DNA from: Guyanagaster necrorhizus
Taxonomy: Eukaryota; Basidiomycota; Agaricomycetes; Agaricales; Physalacriaceae
Assembly (NCBI RefSeq): GCF_019112545.1
Contig: NW_025064888.1
Span: 269,383-333,382, forward strand
Direction of reading: 5' to 3'
DNA length: 64,000 nucleotides
Part shown: one piece after another, positions 1 to 13,444 of the stretch
Layout of the letters: the number at the start of each line of letters is the position of its first letter
How positions within the stretch are numbered: position 1 is the first letter of the stretch
Notes under the pieces: generated by a model
What the model was told of the DNA's origin: nothing
Seen by the model: only the letters and a program-made list of their open reading frames with translations
Databases searched by the model: none
Translations under genes and position numbers: made by a program

Positions 1-3000
1 AGAAGTCTGGAATCAGCCTTGATCTGTAGCCTCTTGTTCCCAGAAAGATTGAGATATTTCAGGTTCTTATTGAAATTCCTGACAGAGTAATACTGATTAA
101 AGCGGTTCACCACAGGGAAGCATCCATGTAACTCACCAGTTCCAATCGAATTCCCAATTGTTGATATTGTAACGCAAGATGTTGCTTCCCACATCCAAAG
201 TCATTAATGACTTGATCTTCCCCAGCTCCTGAGGCAGTGTCTGTAATTTGTTCCCATTCAAGAACAATACAGAAAGCTTCGTCAACTTAGGAAGATCCTC
301 CGTTGGAATAGCCGTCAGCTTATTTCCACTTAGGTACAACTCCTCCAGTTTCGTAAGATACCGGAAAAATGTCGCAGGTAGATCTTGAATCTCATTGAAG
401 GAGAGATTCAGGACCCGAAGCTCCCTAAATATCGTTAAGGGAAGTAGAACTTCATCGGTGAACTGATTTTCTCCCAAATACAGCTTCTCTAATGAATACG
501 CCAGCGGTGGCATACTACAGTGAGTTAGAGACGCCGTGGATGTTTTCCTCTCCGTCACAATGGAAATATCCCCAGATGAGCTTCTTGCTCCGACGCTCAT
601 ACTTGCTGGATAATGCCAGATGTTAAGCAAGTTCGACGTCATGTTGATCTTCAACAGAGACGCGCACTGCCAAATTGATGCAGGAAGTTCCGTCAGACTG
701 TTGTTGTGAGCATCTAGCGTTTCCAGTTTTTGCAAACGTCCGATAGAATCCGGCAGGGAGTCGAGAGAGTTATCTGCACAGGAAAGGATCTCGAGCCATT
801 GCAGTTCACCTAATGAGTTAGGGATATATCGGAATGAATTGTGGTCGAGATTCAGTGAGCGGAGGGATGTTAGTTGGCCGAGTACAGTTTCGTCAAGCAC
901 GGAAAGTTTCGCATACGAAACATCAAGGGATGTCAAGGCATAGGGAGATTGTCCGATGGGACCCGGTATCAGCGAAAATTGCGTTATGGCATTGTGCGAG
1001 GCATCAAGCGAAGTGAGATGGGGCCCAAGTGCCACCTCCAGCGCATGCACGGAGTTATGATCTGCACTGAGTCGTTCCAGGCGGGGTAACATGCATATCA
1101 CCGTTAAATCCGCCACTTGATTCCTTCGGCAATCAAACTGCTTCAGACTGACGAGTTTGGAAAAGTCATGAGGCACTTTGGAGACTTGGTTCCCGACAAT
1201 GATCAGTCGTTCAAGATTTCGCAAATTTCCAAGCTCGTCCGGAATTTCCGAAATTGAGTTGAAGGAAATGTCCAAATCCTTCAGATTGCTTAATTCGCAC
1301 ACGACTTCGGGTAGTGTGGCGAATTGGTTATTAGAAATGTTCAGCGTAGTGAGATTTCGAAGTCGGGGAAAGTACCACGGCAGCTTCTCTATGCGGTTGT
1401 TCTGCACATAAAGATACTGAAGGTCGGGTATATGATCCAGGTATGCATCATCGAGGTCAGCAATGCGATTACAGGACAAGTCGAGTCTATGAAGGGTAAC
1501 GCTGGATTTGACACTATGAGGCACTTTCTTCATAGCCATATGTGACAGCCGCAATTCACGGAGAGTAGTGCAGTCTTGGATGAAGTCGAGGGGTATTTCC
1601 AACATGGGGTTGCGTGATAAATATAGGGAAACAATAGAATCGGCGTGTTTATGCAAATCGACCGGAATTGCGCGTAAGCTGCGTGATGTGAGATCGACAT
1701 ACTCGTAGTTGTCGAAATTGATATCCTTCTCCTGTAAAAGACCATCAGTGACACGTGCTTACCATGGGAGAGAGGGAGATACGAACTGCTGGACCGAGGA
1801 CTTGACTCTTATACACAAATCTTAACAGGAAAGACAGCCCTTCCCCTCCTCCGAGCAGCTCCACCCCGTCTGACATGTCGTAACCAGCCTGTGACAGCCG
1901 CCGTTGCACGATTTCCGCCGGTCGCTCCTGTTGGGCCAGAACACGTTCTGAAAACCATAAAAACCAAGAAGCAAACGAGAAACAAAGACACGAACCTCTG
2001 CCTCGCTCCTTTAGATACAATCGATGTGTTTCCCTGTCTGCACCCAATAATAATTTTGCGTTAAGCTTCGGCGTCAGCGCAGCAACCGTTACCTGAAACC
2101 CGACCTGTACGACATGATAGTTGTTGTTGGCGCGATAAATACGGATCGTGTAGTTTTTATGCGCCTCAGGGTGAATTAAAGACTTAGGAATCCCATTTGA
2201 CGCTTGTTTGGCGATCCGAGTCTGGTTTCTGTGCGGATTTAAGCTCGCGGGAAGGCTGTCGTCAATGTTTCTCCGACTCTGTACGGAACCATTGCTACTG
2301 CTCATAGACATAAGGGATATTGAGGTCTTTGAGGCTACCGTATCATCTGGTAACGGCTGGGCAATATTATCCTCGCTCGAATAACCTTCTTCGGGATCCT
2401 CGCCTTCTGCTTGCACGGCCCAGCTTTCGGGTGCGACCCATGAAGGTTTGGAATCATCCGCCTCTTCATTCGGTGAAAGGGGTCTGATAACAATGGGCTG
2501 AGGTGCCACACGCATCGTAATGGTCTTGGGCGATACTTTACGGTCCATAAAACTGCCATGCATTTGTCTGACGGTTGCCATTGAAGAAGTGCGTGGAGGA
2601 TGAGAAGGATTCTGAGGTTTGAAAGGGTTGTTAAAATCGGAATGGGACAGTGGCGGAAGTCCAACGTGTAAACTGAGAGTGCTGTGATCGGACGAGTGGC
2701 TACGGGAATGATTGAAGTTGAAATGTCCGCCACTACTGGGAGAAGTTGGAGAGTCACTCTTGGCCCATAAAGCAGGATCTACAATGCCGTCGAGGTCCTC
2801 GAAGTTGGTGTCTAACCGCAATTCATCGTCTTTCGGTGGCGGCGTGGGCGGAACCTCCAATGTCTCCAGAGCGTCCTTCTTCCTTCTCTTCTTCCTCAAA
2901 CCGTGTTTAGGTGAGAGCGAGGAGGGAGAAGAACCAATGGTAAGGAAGTAGGACTGAGGACTGGGAACGGGAGGGGGCAGAAGGGACGGATGCTCGGCTT

Positions 3001-3528
3001 CATCTGAGCTTGAGCGTAAAGCCCCCCTAGATCGCTGCGGACGAATAAGATTTCGAAAAACGGACGACTTGGACTTGCGAAGCTGAGGCGCCTGGGTGAA
3101 AAGAGAGGTGTCGAGCATGCTGGCGCTGGTGCTGGCGCTGTCTGGTATGCTGAGCAAGCTATGGGATTCGGATGGACGGCTGGCGCGATTAGATATGTTT
3201 CCAATACTCCCCTGCCGGAAAGAAGAAAACGAGGATTTGTGCGAAAATCCGAAGGTCCGCTTTGCAGGCGGCGAAGGCTGTTGGATAGACAGGTATCAGC
3301 ATCAATCAAAACGAGGCGCAGGTGAGGAGGCAAGGCCATGACAGGCTGAGAAGGCCTTGACACATGATAGACGCCTCGGAAACAAGCTGCACGACGCACC
3401 GGCTCCTCCCAGGGTGCAATGTCGACGTTCTTAGTCGGTGGTAGATTGCTATCCGGCATCATGGTGGATTGTCCCTTGTCGTCAACGACATCGACAATGC
3501 GCAGAGATACTTCCGTCGTTGAAGACAT
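1..3528 (-). CDS. CYR1: Adenylate cyclase, N-terminal part (RA domain and leucine-rich repeats), continues off the left edge
   Basis: Makes cAMP for the Ras/PKA pathway; in fungi it is a large peripheral membrane enzyme with a Ras-association domain, leucine-rich repeats, a PP2C-like domain and a catalytic domain. Seen here are a disordered Ser/Pro-rich N-terminus starting at ATG 3528, a Ras-association-like domain (about 1787-2200, with YTIRIYRANNNYHVVQVGF), then a long LRR block (137-1731) with repeated LxxLxLxxNxL units. PP2C and cyclase domains must lie beyond position 1. Introns I can place are 93-136, 1732-1786 and 1948-1995; the last two appear to use GTTCGT donors. One more intron is needed at about 3290-3380 to join the start exon to the frame below 3250. 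Identity rests on the RA-then-LRR order, which in fungi is typical of adenylate cyclase. The exact N-terminal exon junctions are uncertain. Confidence 0.88.
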
Positions 3529-5118
3529 TGCTGCCGATCTACAGGTAGCGGAATCCGAAATAGGCCCTTGAAAGAGAATAAAGGCTGAGGGTAAAATGTC
3601 GAGACAAGGTAACCAGTTCCTGAGCAGTCACCAGGCTACACCCGCATCTGTAGCACGATCCGACAGTTTCGCGGTGCAAATAGCCCTCAAATGCCGGAGA
3701 CGCAGCAACAGAAAGGACCAAGAGAGTACAGAGAAAGTGGTAATCGGAACAATCACTCCGAATATCCTTCGCTAGAAAGGCCATTGAAAAGTAGACGCAA
3801 ATAATTGGCACGGCCACCGATCACGTTGCCGATTCACTTCCAACACGATGGTGGCTTCGTAATTCTTCACCAAGCTACCACCAATATTATGTGGCACCGT
3901 ATTTGTTTCATTTGTCTCAATACTCGTCTAATACTTGATTTTCCTGCATGTCATGAGACATTCACGTCCGACCCACGGAACTATAACACGTCCTTCGACA
4001 GTCTGGACTCCTGAAGACTATCACTAACCTTTGTGAGGGAGAAGTATAATCTCTTTCGCCACACTGCTTCCCTATGCTCTTCAAAATACCCTTTTCAACA
4101 GATATTCTGACCCAACTTCACTTTCAATGAAGGATTCGGTGTCCCTTTTCCCACACGTCACTGAATATGTCCAGACACTAGGAGAACCATCACAGGTCAC
4201 AACTTCGACTAAATATGGTGTACTTGCCCTCAAATCAACGTACTTACCTTGGTATCCATCTTATCGTACGTTGGACTCTAGGAAATGCGCCTGGAGCCAG
4301 TTTTTCCATGACCACATACACTACCAAATTCGACACCTAGCATTGATACGCCTTCGCTGGGTATTGTTTTGCGCCACTAATTGACGTTACCCCTCAATCC
4401 AGGCCCTTTTCTTATGTAGACGCACCGTTCAAATCTCTGGCTCTAGACTTTCCTCGACGTTCACTCTTATCTTTGCCAGAACCATTGACAGGTATCTCCG
4501 GAGAAACGTGTCATTTGGTGTCATCCGCTCAAGGTACACTGATTGTATCTACGACTCGCTCAAAGTCTCCTCGTCAATTGCTGTGCCTGTATGTCAAATT
4601 CTATCTTAGTTGACGTTGCTGAATGTCAATAATTCCGGGTGCCTGGTCCCGTATTTCATACCCTTGAGTTCCAGTGTTCCCTGCCTACCAACATATGTCT
4701 CTGTATCCGGCTTGACCTTCAAATCTATACAACGATGGCTATCAGGATCTGGCCCAACGTCGTTGCTTGAAACGCGTTCTATTCAGTCTCTTCAGTGGAA
4801 GCGATTGGGGAAATATCTCAGATGCGGCGTCGAACGAAACCCATTGGCTATTTGTGTGGATAATATCGATGATTCAGATTGGTCCTACCTTCGCTCAACT
4901 GACTCGAAGGCAAAGCTCGAAATCTGCGTGCTTGATTCGCGATACAATATACACAAGACAGCTATCCGAGACGCTGGTTTTGCTAACATTTAAAAGAAAG
5001 AAAGCCTGTCGTAAGCTGTCGTATTCTATTTTGTACCTATGTTTCAGCCCCTTTCTGGCCTGAGATCTTTGGCCTAATTAACCGATAGAAAGAGATGAAG
5101 GGAAGTTGGTGAGTGAGA
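3529..5118. other. Intergenic stretch with an unassigned, possibly spliced or decayed plus-strand coding region (about 4080-4993)
   Basis: About 1.6 kb between the adenylate cyclase start and the tyrosinase stop. On the plus strand three open stretches read like protein but lie in different frames: 4127-4384, 4370-4612 and 4610-4993. The last is 127 codons and includes SWCLPTYV-like hydrophobic and charged segments. I recognise no family. They could be exons of an unknown gene, a decayed gene, or chance. The part next to 3528 is expected to hold the adenylate cyclase promoter and 5'UTR. I see no repeat or RNA gene. Confidence 0.25.
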
Positions 5119-6575
5119 CTAAGCGTAGATGTAGCACAAGTATCCGCCTTGGGTGTATAAGACGTCTCCGACCTGTATGTCGGAGAAGTTGAGTCAACCT
5201 GCTTCAGATAGAGTCAAAGAACCGACCGTGATGTTGGGAATAATATCGTACACCCAAATACTAGTTTCGGCACTCGTTTCCTAGCACAACCATGTAAACC
5301 CTTCGCGAGTAACTTGAATAAGTACGGCACGCTCACCACCCAACCAGTCGCCGGCTCAGACTGAGTTTCGTATCCAGCACCTTCGATATCGAAGATCCTG
5401 GTTTCGTTGTCGCCCTGCCACGTCCACCACACCTGTAGCATCATCCTTGTAAATCAACAGTCTAGCACAAACGTCCACCAAAGACGCACCCAGTCCAGGT
5501 AAGTGTGGTGTAAAAAGAACATCGGGTCATTGGGGGATGTCAGAATATTTTCCATCTGTTTAGTAGTTAGGATGGAAAGGTGAACGACCTTAATCAGTGC
5601 TCACATCGCCTCCGACCCCTCTGTGACCAGCGGTGTGAATTGTCGGATTGAGAGTCGACTGGAACAAGGCGAAGGTCGTCTGGGCGTTGACTTCGTCAAA
5701 GTATGTTTGATTTGCGAGTGTGGTGTTCCACCATGACATTTGGCGGGTGAGAAGATGAGGTGTGTTTGTAGCTCCTGGACCGAGATTACGAGTGAGGTTG
5801 GCAAAAGGCCCATCCACAATAACATAATCATTTTCTTCAAGCCCTTCACCGCCGAATTCGATCATGACAGATGACTCGTTAAATGCGCCAGCATCTTCAA
5901 GTTCGTACCAATATGGCAACTAAAGTTGGACATCAGTATATATATTCGCTTCGGTACATTTCAACGTACGGCCCCAGTATAATTGCACTCCTCGCGAAGC
6001 AGGATCTCATGGGTATGCATGTAGTATCGGTGGGCCTGGCATGAACATTTCAGTGCTTTAGTACCCGGTTCATGAGATAATTCATGTGAGTTACCGCTAA
6101 GAATCTGCATGATGTGATGAGACAAAGATTGGCGCAAGATCGTAGACGCTTACTGTCCAGTCGTATGCCATAAATCCGTACCGGCGCCAGTGTCGGACTG
6201 CATGGAGTGCGCGCCAACCTGCCCACGTTATGCATTAGCCAAAGAAAGAGGCCAATGATTAGTTTCACTTACGAGGTCATCGTATCGTGTAACGACACCA
6301 GGAATAGACGACTGAGCAGGCAAAGAAAGGAGACACAGCTCGGCATCAAAGTAAGCAGTCTTCTCACCATCCGTCAGGGTCAGCCTAGACAGTAATCCTT
6401 TGAGTGGGAAACAATATATTGAATCGACAGAACCGAAGTCTCACCAATTAACGCGAACAGTCGGATCAGTACAGTTTGAATCTCTTCGAGTAGAATCCAA
6501 ACGCATCGGTCGCGCAAGTAGTTGGGTTACGACCGCTGCTACGACAAAGAACCAGATTGACAGTGCAGGAAACAT
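5119..6575 (-). CDS. Secreted short tyrosinase (type-3 copper oxidase)
   Basis: Oxidises phenols to o-quinones, as in melanin synthesis, with two copper ions held by six histidines. ATG at 6575 opens a signal-peptide-like start (MFPALSIWFFVVAAVV...LARP), so the enzyme is probably secreted. Multiple short introns break the gene; clear exons are 6445-6575, 6273-6384 and one starting 6218. CuA-side residues are the His of RYDDLVGAHS, LWHTTG and AHRYYMHTHE; the usual PWHR is not seen and a splice site falls there. CuB-side residues are IHTAGHRGVGGD and DPMFFLHHTYLDW. After WWTWQGDNETR the protein ends with TQGGYLCYIYA and a stop at 5119, so there is no long C-terminal lid domain. Spliced length is roughly 350 residues. 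Family assignment is firm from the CuB motif; exact exon borders around CuA are not resolved. No operon-like partner is nearby. Confidence 0.85.
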
Positions 6576-9207
6576 GGCTTATGGCGAAGAGTAAAACAGA
6601 AAAGATTGTGCGAGACCAGGAATGACACAGGTGGGGTAATTCTCGTCAATAAGGAGAGCTCAGAAGGACGAGCTTTTATATCAAGAGGGAGGCGTCGCAG
6701 TCGTGACCATGTACCCCAGAGCGCTGAAACTTGAAAAATTTGCATTCTTTTTGCGGGGAAAACCTGGCTGGAAGGGCCTCCGGGTGTCCATGCCTCTGCC
6801 TACTATTTTACACGTAGCTAAGGGAATAAGTCCGCAAGGCATGTGCAATCAGCAGGGACGTGAGTTCATGGAAGTGCGCCATTTTGGCCCGTTTTGGTGA
6901 CGATCACGAACTGTCGGAAGAGATCTCGACAATCTGTTACGAGGGAATAAGGCTTGGAAAGAGGTGAGGAGATGGCACCAGTTGGGACAGCGTGATACAC
7001 CGCCCATATGGACGACATTCTTCGTCCACTTCGGCGGTCAGTTTGGCTCGAAATTTCGACTCTGTAAGATATCATTAGCAGGAATCATTTTTTGGTCCAC
7101 CACGCGGCGTATCCTGTATTTTGAACATATATGATATCCACGCGGAAAATGATGACATTGTGTGTAGTATATTTTTCTGATGGCGCGCAGTCGTAATACA
7201 TCCAGTGGCACTGTTGCCAGGTCCCGACCCGGTTTTTGAGAACAAAATTTGGTTCAGAACACAAGTTTTGGCAGGATAAGGGATTTCCGCGTAACCTGAA
7301 ACGCATTTTCAGTACTCAGTCCCCGTCATTACATTTCACCAGGCACAGCATAGCACAGTGAAGAAGCCACTGAAACTTGAATAAGCCGCTCCGTTCCTCG
7401 AGACTACCTACAAATTAGACCTGTAACTGGTCAGGCGCGACGGTGAAACCTTTTACAGAGCACACAAACCGGTGTTATGCTGAAAAACCCGGGTCCTTAT
7501 CGGATATGTATCTGCGGCGTCTACAAAGTTGCATCATTCGAGAAAATCAAAAGCAAGAGAGCAAGTAGAGCACGCTGAAAGGAAGAAGGCACTGGGACGT
7601 CGGTGCCGCTGCTCCCGGTCCGGTACCGTTCCGAATGACTAAGCCTCCCGCAAACTTGTTTTCGGCAGATTCAGATCCATCTTTAGGCCCGACATTTAGG
7701 CAAGTACATTAACGCAAGACGGAACGTAGTCTCTTTCGGAGGATCGAATTCCATTCTGTCGGCTTTTCCAGTGCGTGGTAGTCAGTGTCCGAGTCCTAAT
7801 TCTGGTAATACACTGGCACTCGAGCAGCTGGTATCAAGGACACGCTGGGAATCCGGCCGTTATTTTGCCACAGGAACTTCTTTCTCCACTGGGCAGATGT
7901 ACCACCGCATGGATACAAGGCATCCGGGCTAGCTACGTATGGAGTATGCAGGCGGCCTGTTGAGTTTCGGAAACGTCTGCGCTCAACAAGATGGGTAGAA
8001 TAATTCGGTTTGTACGGAATGTATATATCTCAAGATCTTCTGGTGTCGACTAAGCTCAAGGCGAATTATCGTAGTCTCATAAACCAGACTCAACGATCCG
8101 TATGAAGATAAGACGCTCAATGGTTGTAGAATTATCGCTGTCACCATTTTTCGATTCAAATATTCATTCCATCAGAGACATCTGATCATCCTAAGCTATC
8201 ATGCTTCACGAGCAAGAAATTCGGAACCCGATGATTTCCTACGGACAACGGCGATTATTCCGGGGGAATGCCACGTTCGAAAGTGTCCGTACAGCTCCTG
8301 GTTTGGAATTGGAAGACTAGCGGCAAAGAAATGGTATGCTATCTATTATTAATAATGCGCGACTTGTTAATTGCTATCGGGAATAAGTTGAACTCGTGTC
8401 TTTGATGCAAAGCCGTATATCGTACTTTTTATTTGTTGACTGTCTTTTTAGATTGTAAGACATGTCAGTATGAACCAAATACGCAAAATCTGGAGCACCA
8501 ACTAATCCTCCGACTTCCTGACTTATATCCCTCAGTTGTACGTGCGCCGAACCCATCGCGATGTCGAAAAAATATCGAGGCTCCAAAGGCACAGTGACTC
8601 TTGACTGCAAGTCGCGTCTTGTGAAGTCCAGATCCTGTGAATCCCCTTCTACATCTTCACAGCCTTTAGAAGATCCGAATGATTCTCTCCAACGAAGTCT
8701 AATCGCCTGTTGGTGGGGGCCTCCGATGATGTTTGCGACTGAGGTTCTTGCAATAGATTCATTTTTCCACCACGGTCACAACATCTCTCTTCCCACCTGA
8801 GCGGGTGCTATACCTGTACCGATCTCGGGAATAGGACGTTTTACAGCACAATGGTCAAGATCATATCATTGTCAACTTGAGAACAGTGCCCTATCCATTT
8901 TCAGATCGAAAGGATTTCGATCGTGAATTTCATCTGGATACTCTCCAGATACGCAGCATGCTCTGTGAGATAATTTGTAAGAATCGAGCTCCTTACCCGT
9001 CGGACCACCACTTTAGCCTGTTTGGGAGGGTAGGGATGCATGTCATCAGCACCGTTACCTACAAAATATATCGCAGCGTCCAAAGAAGGTGAATAGTAAG
9101 GAACAGTCAATAATATAATATCAGTACGTCTATACAGGGCAGTATGCACGTATCTAGATACATCATGGGCGTTGTAACGGTCGAAACGTATATAGAAAAG
9201 ATACGCC
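6576..9207. other. Long intergenic stretch without a recognised gene
   Basis: About 2.6 kb. The left part should hold the tyrosinase promoter. I see no conserved coding signal from 6600 to 8370. On the minus strand about 8374-8785 is open for roughly 135 codons without an in-frame ATG near its start and reads partly protein-like (GGPHQQAIRLRWRESFGSS), but I cannot assign it. The right end (about 8900-9207) is probably the 3'UTR of the PP4 subunit gene. No tandem repeat, LTR or tRNA was seen. Confidence 0.5.
8374..8785 (-). pseudogene. Orphan open stretch, possibly an exon or relic of an unknown gene
   Basis: A minus-strand frame stays open for about 137 codons but has no ATG at its upstream end; a stop lies just before it. 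The translation has ordinary composition with motifs such as GGPHQQAIRLRW and LEPRYFFDIAMGSAHVQL. I do not recognise the family. It lies alone in a gene-poor stretch, and neighbouring frames carry stops, so it may be a remnant of a decayed gene, an exon, or chance. Confidence 0.2.
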
Positions 9208-12200
9208 TTATCCTGTATCCCCGTCCTTGGCGCCAGTTTCTGAAGGGGCCGAATTCGGGGGTAAGGAGGCCACTGCAACACTCCCAGCTCCAAATTTCAG
9301 TTTAAATTTTTTCGGAGGCGGATCATCCCCGGGTTTTGCTCGAGGACCTATCGGCCCGCCTGCTCCCTCCTTTTGTGCACCATGATCTTGCTTCTTGATC
9401 TTCGTCAGACGTTCCATTAGTTCATCGTCTTCATCATCTGGCCGTCGACGCTTCTCGCTAAGCCGCACGGGACCGATGCCAGTCATTGAAGACATCATTC
9501 CAGGAGCAGGGGACTGTGGACGAGGCGGCAGTTTTGTCTTTACAAGGGACTCCAGGAGATTGTCTTCTTCGTCATCGTCAGCGGCAGGTCGTTTCGATGG
9601 CGGGCCAGGTGATAGTGACCGCCGACTCGATGGCCGAGGACTCGGCGAGGCAGAAAGCTCTGGAGAAGGTGGTAGAGATGTCTTCGATGAACTTAATGGC
9701 TTTGGCCCTATTAGCTCTTCTTGGTCGTCCGAGTCTTCTTCATCATAATCTACCAGCGGCGTTAAAAGCGTACGCATGGTAGGGGGATGAGTGGGTATGG
9801 GAGAATGTTGTATGGGAGAGTGTTGCGATGAGAAAAATCCTCTTGATGATCCACGTATCGCCATTCTCCGCTTGCGTTTTAGCGTGTTCACGGGTGACGT
9901 AGAGATGTTGTTGCCACGGTGCCACGAATGACTAATGGAGGGAATGTAATCGTCCTCGTCGTCGTCTGCATTGAAGTAATCCTCTTCCTCGGCTTCAAGC
10001 GTACGGGCCTGAATGGGCCAACCACGGTGATCGAGCTTGTCAGGTTTGCTTTCAGTTGGAATCGGTTCATTATTGATCTCCCATCTCCGGATGAAGAGTT
10101 GAAATCTTTGAGCACCAAGAGGTGTGTCACACAAAGCCCTAATCTCGGCTTCATGTTTGGTCATGCAGAATTTGATGAGGTCTTTCATGTTCTCCTGGAA
10201 AAACAATGAGCCAAAGAAGATTTCTAGAATAAGAAAGTTTTCACCCTCCGCATGTGTTCAAAGTATTCTTGACATGAACAACTTAGAAGATTGTCCCTGC
10301 GTGATTCCCGCAGTGTCAGATCCAAGATGGGCTTGAAGATGTCAAACTTCATAACCTGTCCGTGGATATTCGAATTGTTCTGTTTCAGCAACAGCCGGAA
10401 GAATCGGAAAGCAGCTTGAGGACGAGTAAGACCTCAGACAGCAAGCAAGGAAAATGAATGCCCACCGTGCCGCAGGTGCTTATCCCGTGCCTTGAACAAT
10501 GATGGTACCCGGACCATAATATTGGTTGACATCAAGAAGAAATGACTTCGAAAATGATGCTGGAGGACGAAATTGTACAACAGATCACATAAATACACGA
10601 ATTCGTTGGCTTGTTCCCGAGTGAGGTGCAAGACAGGCTCTGTTGTCTCAAGGTTAGAAAGCGATGTCGATGACAGTCCGGAAAACGACATACCCGTGGT
10701 GTTTCGCCATTCCGGAAGGTCATTGAATGGTGTGAACAATGTTATCACACAATCTTTGTAGAAGTAGTCCATAAAGCGTTCGGTACCTGGGTCATCTTTT
10801 CGTGTTGGCATCTTGGAAGCGGGCTGCGGATAACGAGATCAGGAAGTATAGGTGAGATATATAGCTGCCACGTACATGGGCTTCCGAGTTACCCCCAGTA
10901 GTCCCCATATCAAGCGGAAGATCTAACCACACCTTTAAAGCATCCCCTATCTGACTTTGAACGGCAATATCTTTGCTATGCGCCATTAACCTGCATGCCA
11001 TCTCGAGGATTGTCTCTGCCTTGTCGGAACCTTTCTTCCCTGCCTCACGCTCCTTCTCAATGGCCACCACCTGCTTGAGCACATGCCCCCGAACTCCATT
11101 AATATCGTGATCCAACAACGCGGCAAGAATCTCTCCACCAGCACTAATAACAGGTTTTGACACGTCCTTGTTCTCAGGCAAACCCAGTGCCCATTGAACA
11201 GCAAACAGAATCCCTCGATCAACAAGTGACCTAAACAGAGCCATTCGGGCAGGTAGCTGAACATTTTTGCCCATGACACATAACTGCTGGACCAAAAAAA
11301 TCACTTCCCGACGCAACACGAAACCCTGATCGTCAGGGTCAGTTGCTGGAGGCATCGGCGTTGTCGGATGTATTCCATTTGTTATATCTGTACCAGGCGG
11401 CTTCCCCATCGCCTCTGTCACGGAGGGTTTGATGTCTCCGTTCGACTGCTGCTGCTGGACCTGAGGGGGGGATTTCCTGATTCCGCCTCCACTCAACATA
11501 TCTTCATCCACATAGAGACGAACCACCTCCCGCAGAAAGATGAGGTCCTGTTGTATATGATTGATAATATCGATTTGGTTGAAGATGATACAGGAATTGA
11601 GGACGTTGAAGGTGGAGTCATCAAGAGCGCGCGCCAAAGCAACGTCTTTGAGAAATTGGAGACGGTAGGTATGATGAATTTTGCGTTGAATGGAGGGTTG
11701 AAAAGTGATGGGCTCATGAAAACGCGCGGTATCGGTGAGAAACTCGCGGTAGTTAGCCTTGTGGGAAGGAAACTCGGGATCATCTTATAAAAAGATTAGG
11801 CAGGCACACAGAACCACGAGGAGATATCAAACAAACATTCAAGCATCCCGACAACTCCAAAGAACAGGCTGTCTTCGCAGATGTGCTCGTACATACCATG
11901 ATCATTGAGCATTACTAAAGATGAGAACCGTTAGTGTATTGGAGCAGTTGCGAGGAGAAATCCTGCTGACGTATCGTCTGCATAATGCTGAAAAGGGCGT
12001 GTAGGTTCTCCAAATTTTCTTCCCGTTCGGCAACGCGAAGGACTTCAATTAATTGTTTGATGTAATCCTAATAAGTGACAACACGTGGACATCAGTTTCT
12101 ACCGTTCAACATCGATATAATAGCGACGAGATGTATACTACACGCGATGTAACGTACCTCGTGTTGGATATACTCGCATAACCGCTCTTTGACGACTGGC

Positions 12201-13444
12201 GTCCTGGCTAGACCTTTAATGGCCGCTTCAATATCACCGATTATGCCCATTTGTGGCGTGGGCAGGTGTCCCGACCGAATAATGTTCGAGGTGGCCGCCG
12301 AGCTTTCTGGACCAAGGATAGGGGATGAAGGTCCTATGATAGGACCTTGGTCGTCTGCGGCAGGCCGTAAGCTCAGGATACAGAGACCGGGAATATAACG
12401 CACCCCCGATATTCATGTGTCGCTGGACCTCGCTGATAAAGTTCCAAACCTCTGCGCAGCCCTCGGCCTCTTGAAAGCTGAGTGCGTAGTCCACCCCATC
12501 TGGTTCTGTCCAAACAATCAATGTATCTTGAAAAGATGATTAGCATGTCCTTGGAAAATGGAGGTGAGAAGCCACACCTTGCTGCCGTTGATATACATCG
12601 TTTGAACGAATGGTGGTACTAAGCACGACCTCCTGAAGATTTCGTTCGGAACGGGCGGTCAAAAGTGCTTCGGTGCCGTCCTGAGAGAAGTGGCCAAAGC
12701 AGAAGGCAGTCCCTCGGTCATGCCATCTCGATCCTACGAGTTCATAAACCTTTATGACGAAGTGAGTTTCCGTTTGAACCAAATATGACAAAATCAGACG
12801 AAAGGTAATATGACAGCCGCATGGATAATATAGCCGATGACAGAGTTGAATGGCTGAACAGAAGACGCTGGAGCAACCATACAACAACGCAAATTCAGTG
12901 GCAGCGACCATTGAATGCATACTCATCAAAAATAACGGAAATGAAGAACAGTATGATGCAACACGAGAAAGAAGCATGAGATGAAAGAAAGGGGTGGACG
13001 TACCTTGACGCGCTTCATTTCATGCTCGTTTTCTTGTACCCAGTCTTGTCCATCTTCACCAACCACGTCCAGGCCCTCGTTCGTAACGTCTTGATTGATA
13101 GATGGGGCTTCTATGATTTGGACTTGTCCGTTGACATCTGGGAGGTTGTCGTCAAGGCTTGAAGAGTCAGATATCGATTGCGGCTGAGATGCACCCTTTG
13201 ACGCTGCCACTGGATGGCTTTCAGACAAAGTGTCAGCGATAGATGTTGGAGGCGGACTCAAAACAGCAGATATCTTTTCCGATAGCTTGCTGTCGAGCGA
13301 AGACGGGTCGGAAGCGGAGGTAGATGGCTCATTGGAAAGTGGAACGTTGATACGGGTCTCTCGGCCGGCAGCATCTGTGTCAGAGGCAGCAGGTATAACA
13401 ATGAGTGATAAAGGAAGATTTTCGGCGCCAACGTCACCATCCAT
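9208..13444 (-). CDS. PSY2: Serine/threonine protein phosphatase 4 regulatory subunit 3 (PSY2/SMEK)
   Basis: Regulatory subunit that targets the PP4 catalytic subunit to substrates, including DNA-damage checkpoint proteins; nuclear. ATG at 13444 opens an acidic Ser/Pro-rich N-terminus. The EVH1/Ran-binding-like domain follows across introns: [37 protein letters not shown], then [15 protein letters not shown]. The SMK-1 alpha-helical region follows ([52 protein letters not shown], then [18 protein letters not shown] helices at 11640-11780 and [20 protein letters not shown]). The C-terminus is an acidic disordered tail ending [11 protein letters not shown]...KDGDTG and a stop at 9208. The last exon alone codes 332 residues. 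Many short introns are present. The start lies only 155 nt from TOM20, which is divergent, suggesting a shared promoter. The family call is very secure; small exon borders are approximate. Confidence 0.93.

Noticed and set aside
834..1754. Several plus- and minus-strand frames inside the LRR exon
   Set aside because: They are antisense or other-frame shadows of the leucine-rich repeats.
1732..1762. A 31-nt intron with consensus ends in adenylate cyclase
   Set aside because: Too short for normal splicing; a 55-nt intron ending at the same acceptor keeps the frame and matches the neighbouring GTTCGT donor.
3805..4014. Plus-strand open frame just upstream of adenylate cyclase
   Set aside because: It begins with TTG, not ATG, has no recognisable motif, and overlaps the expected promoter region.
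7775..7963. Small plus-strand frame in the gene-poor stretch
   Set aside because: Short, no motif, no support on either side.
9395..9782. Long plus-strand frames opposite the PSY2 tail
   Set aside because: Shadows of the acidic low-complexity tail on the other strand.
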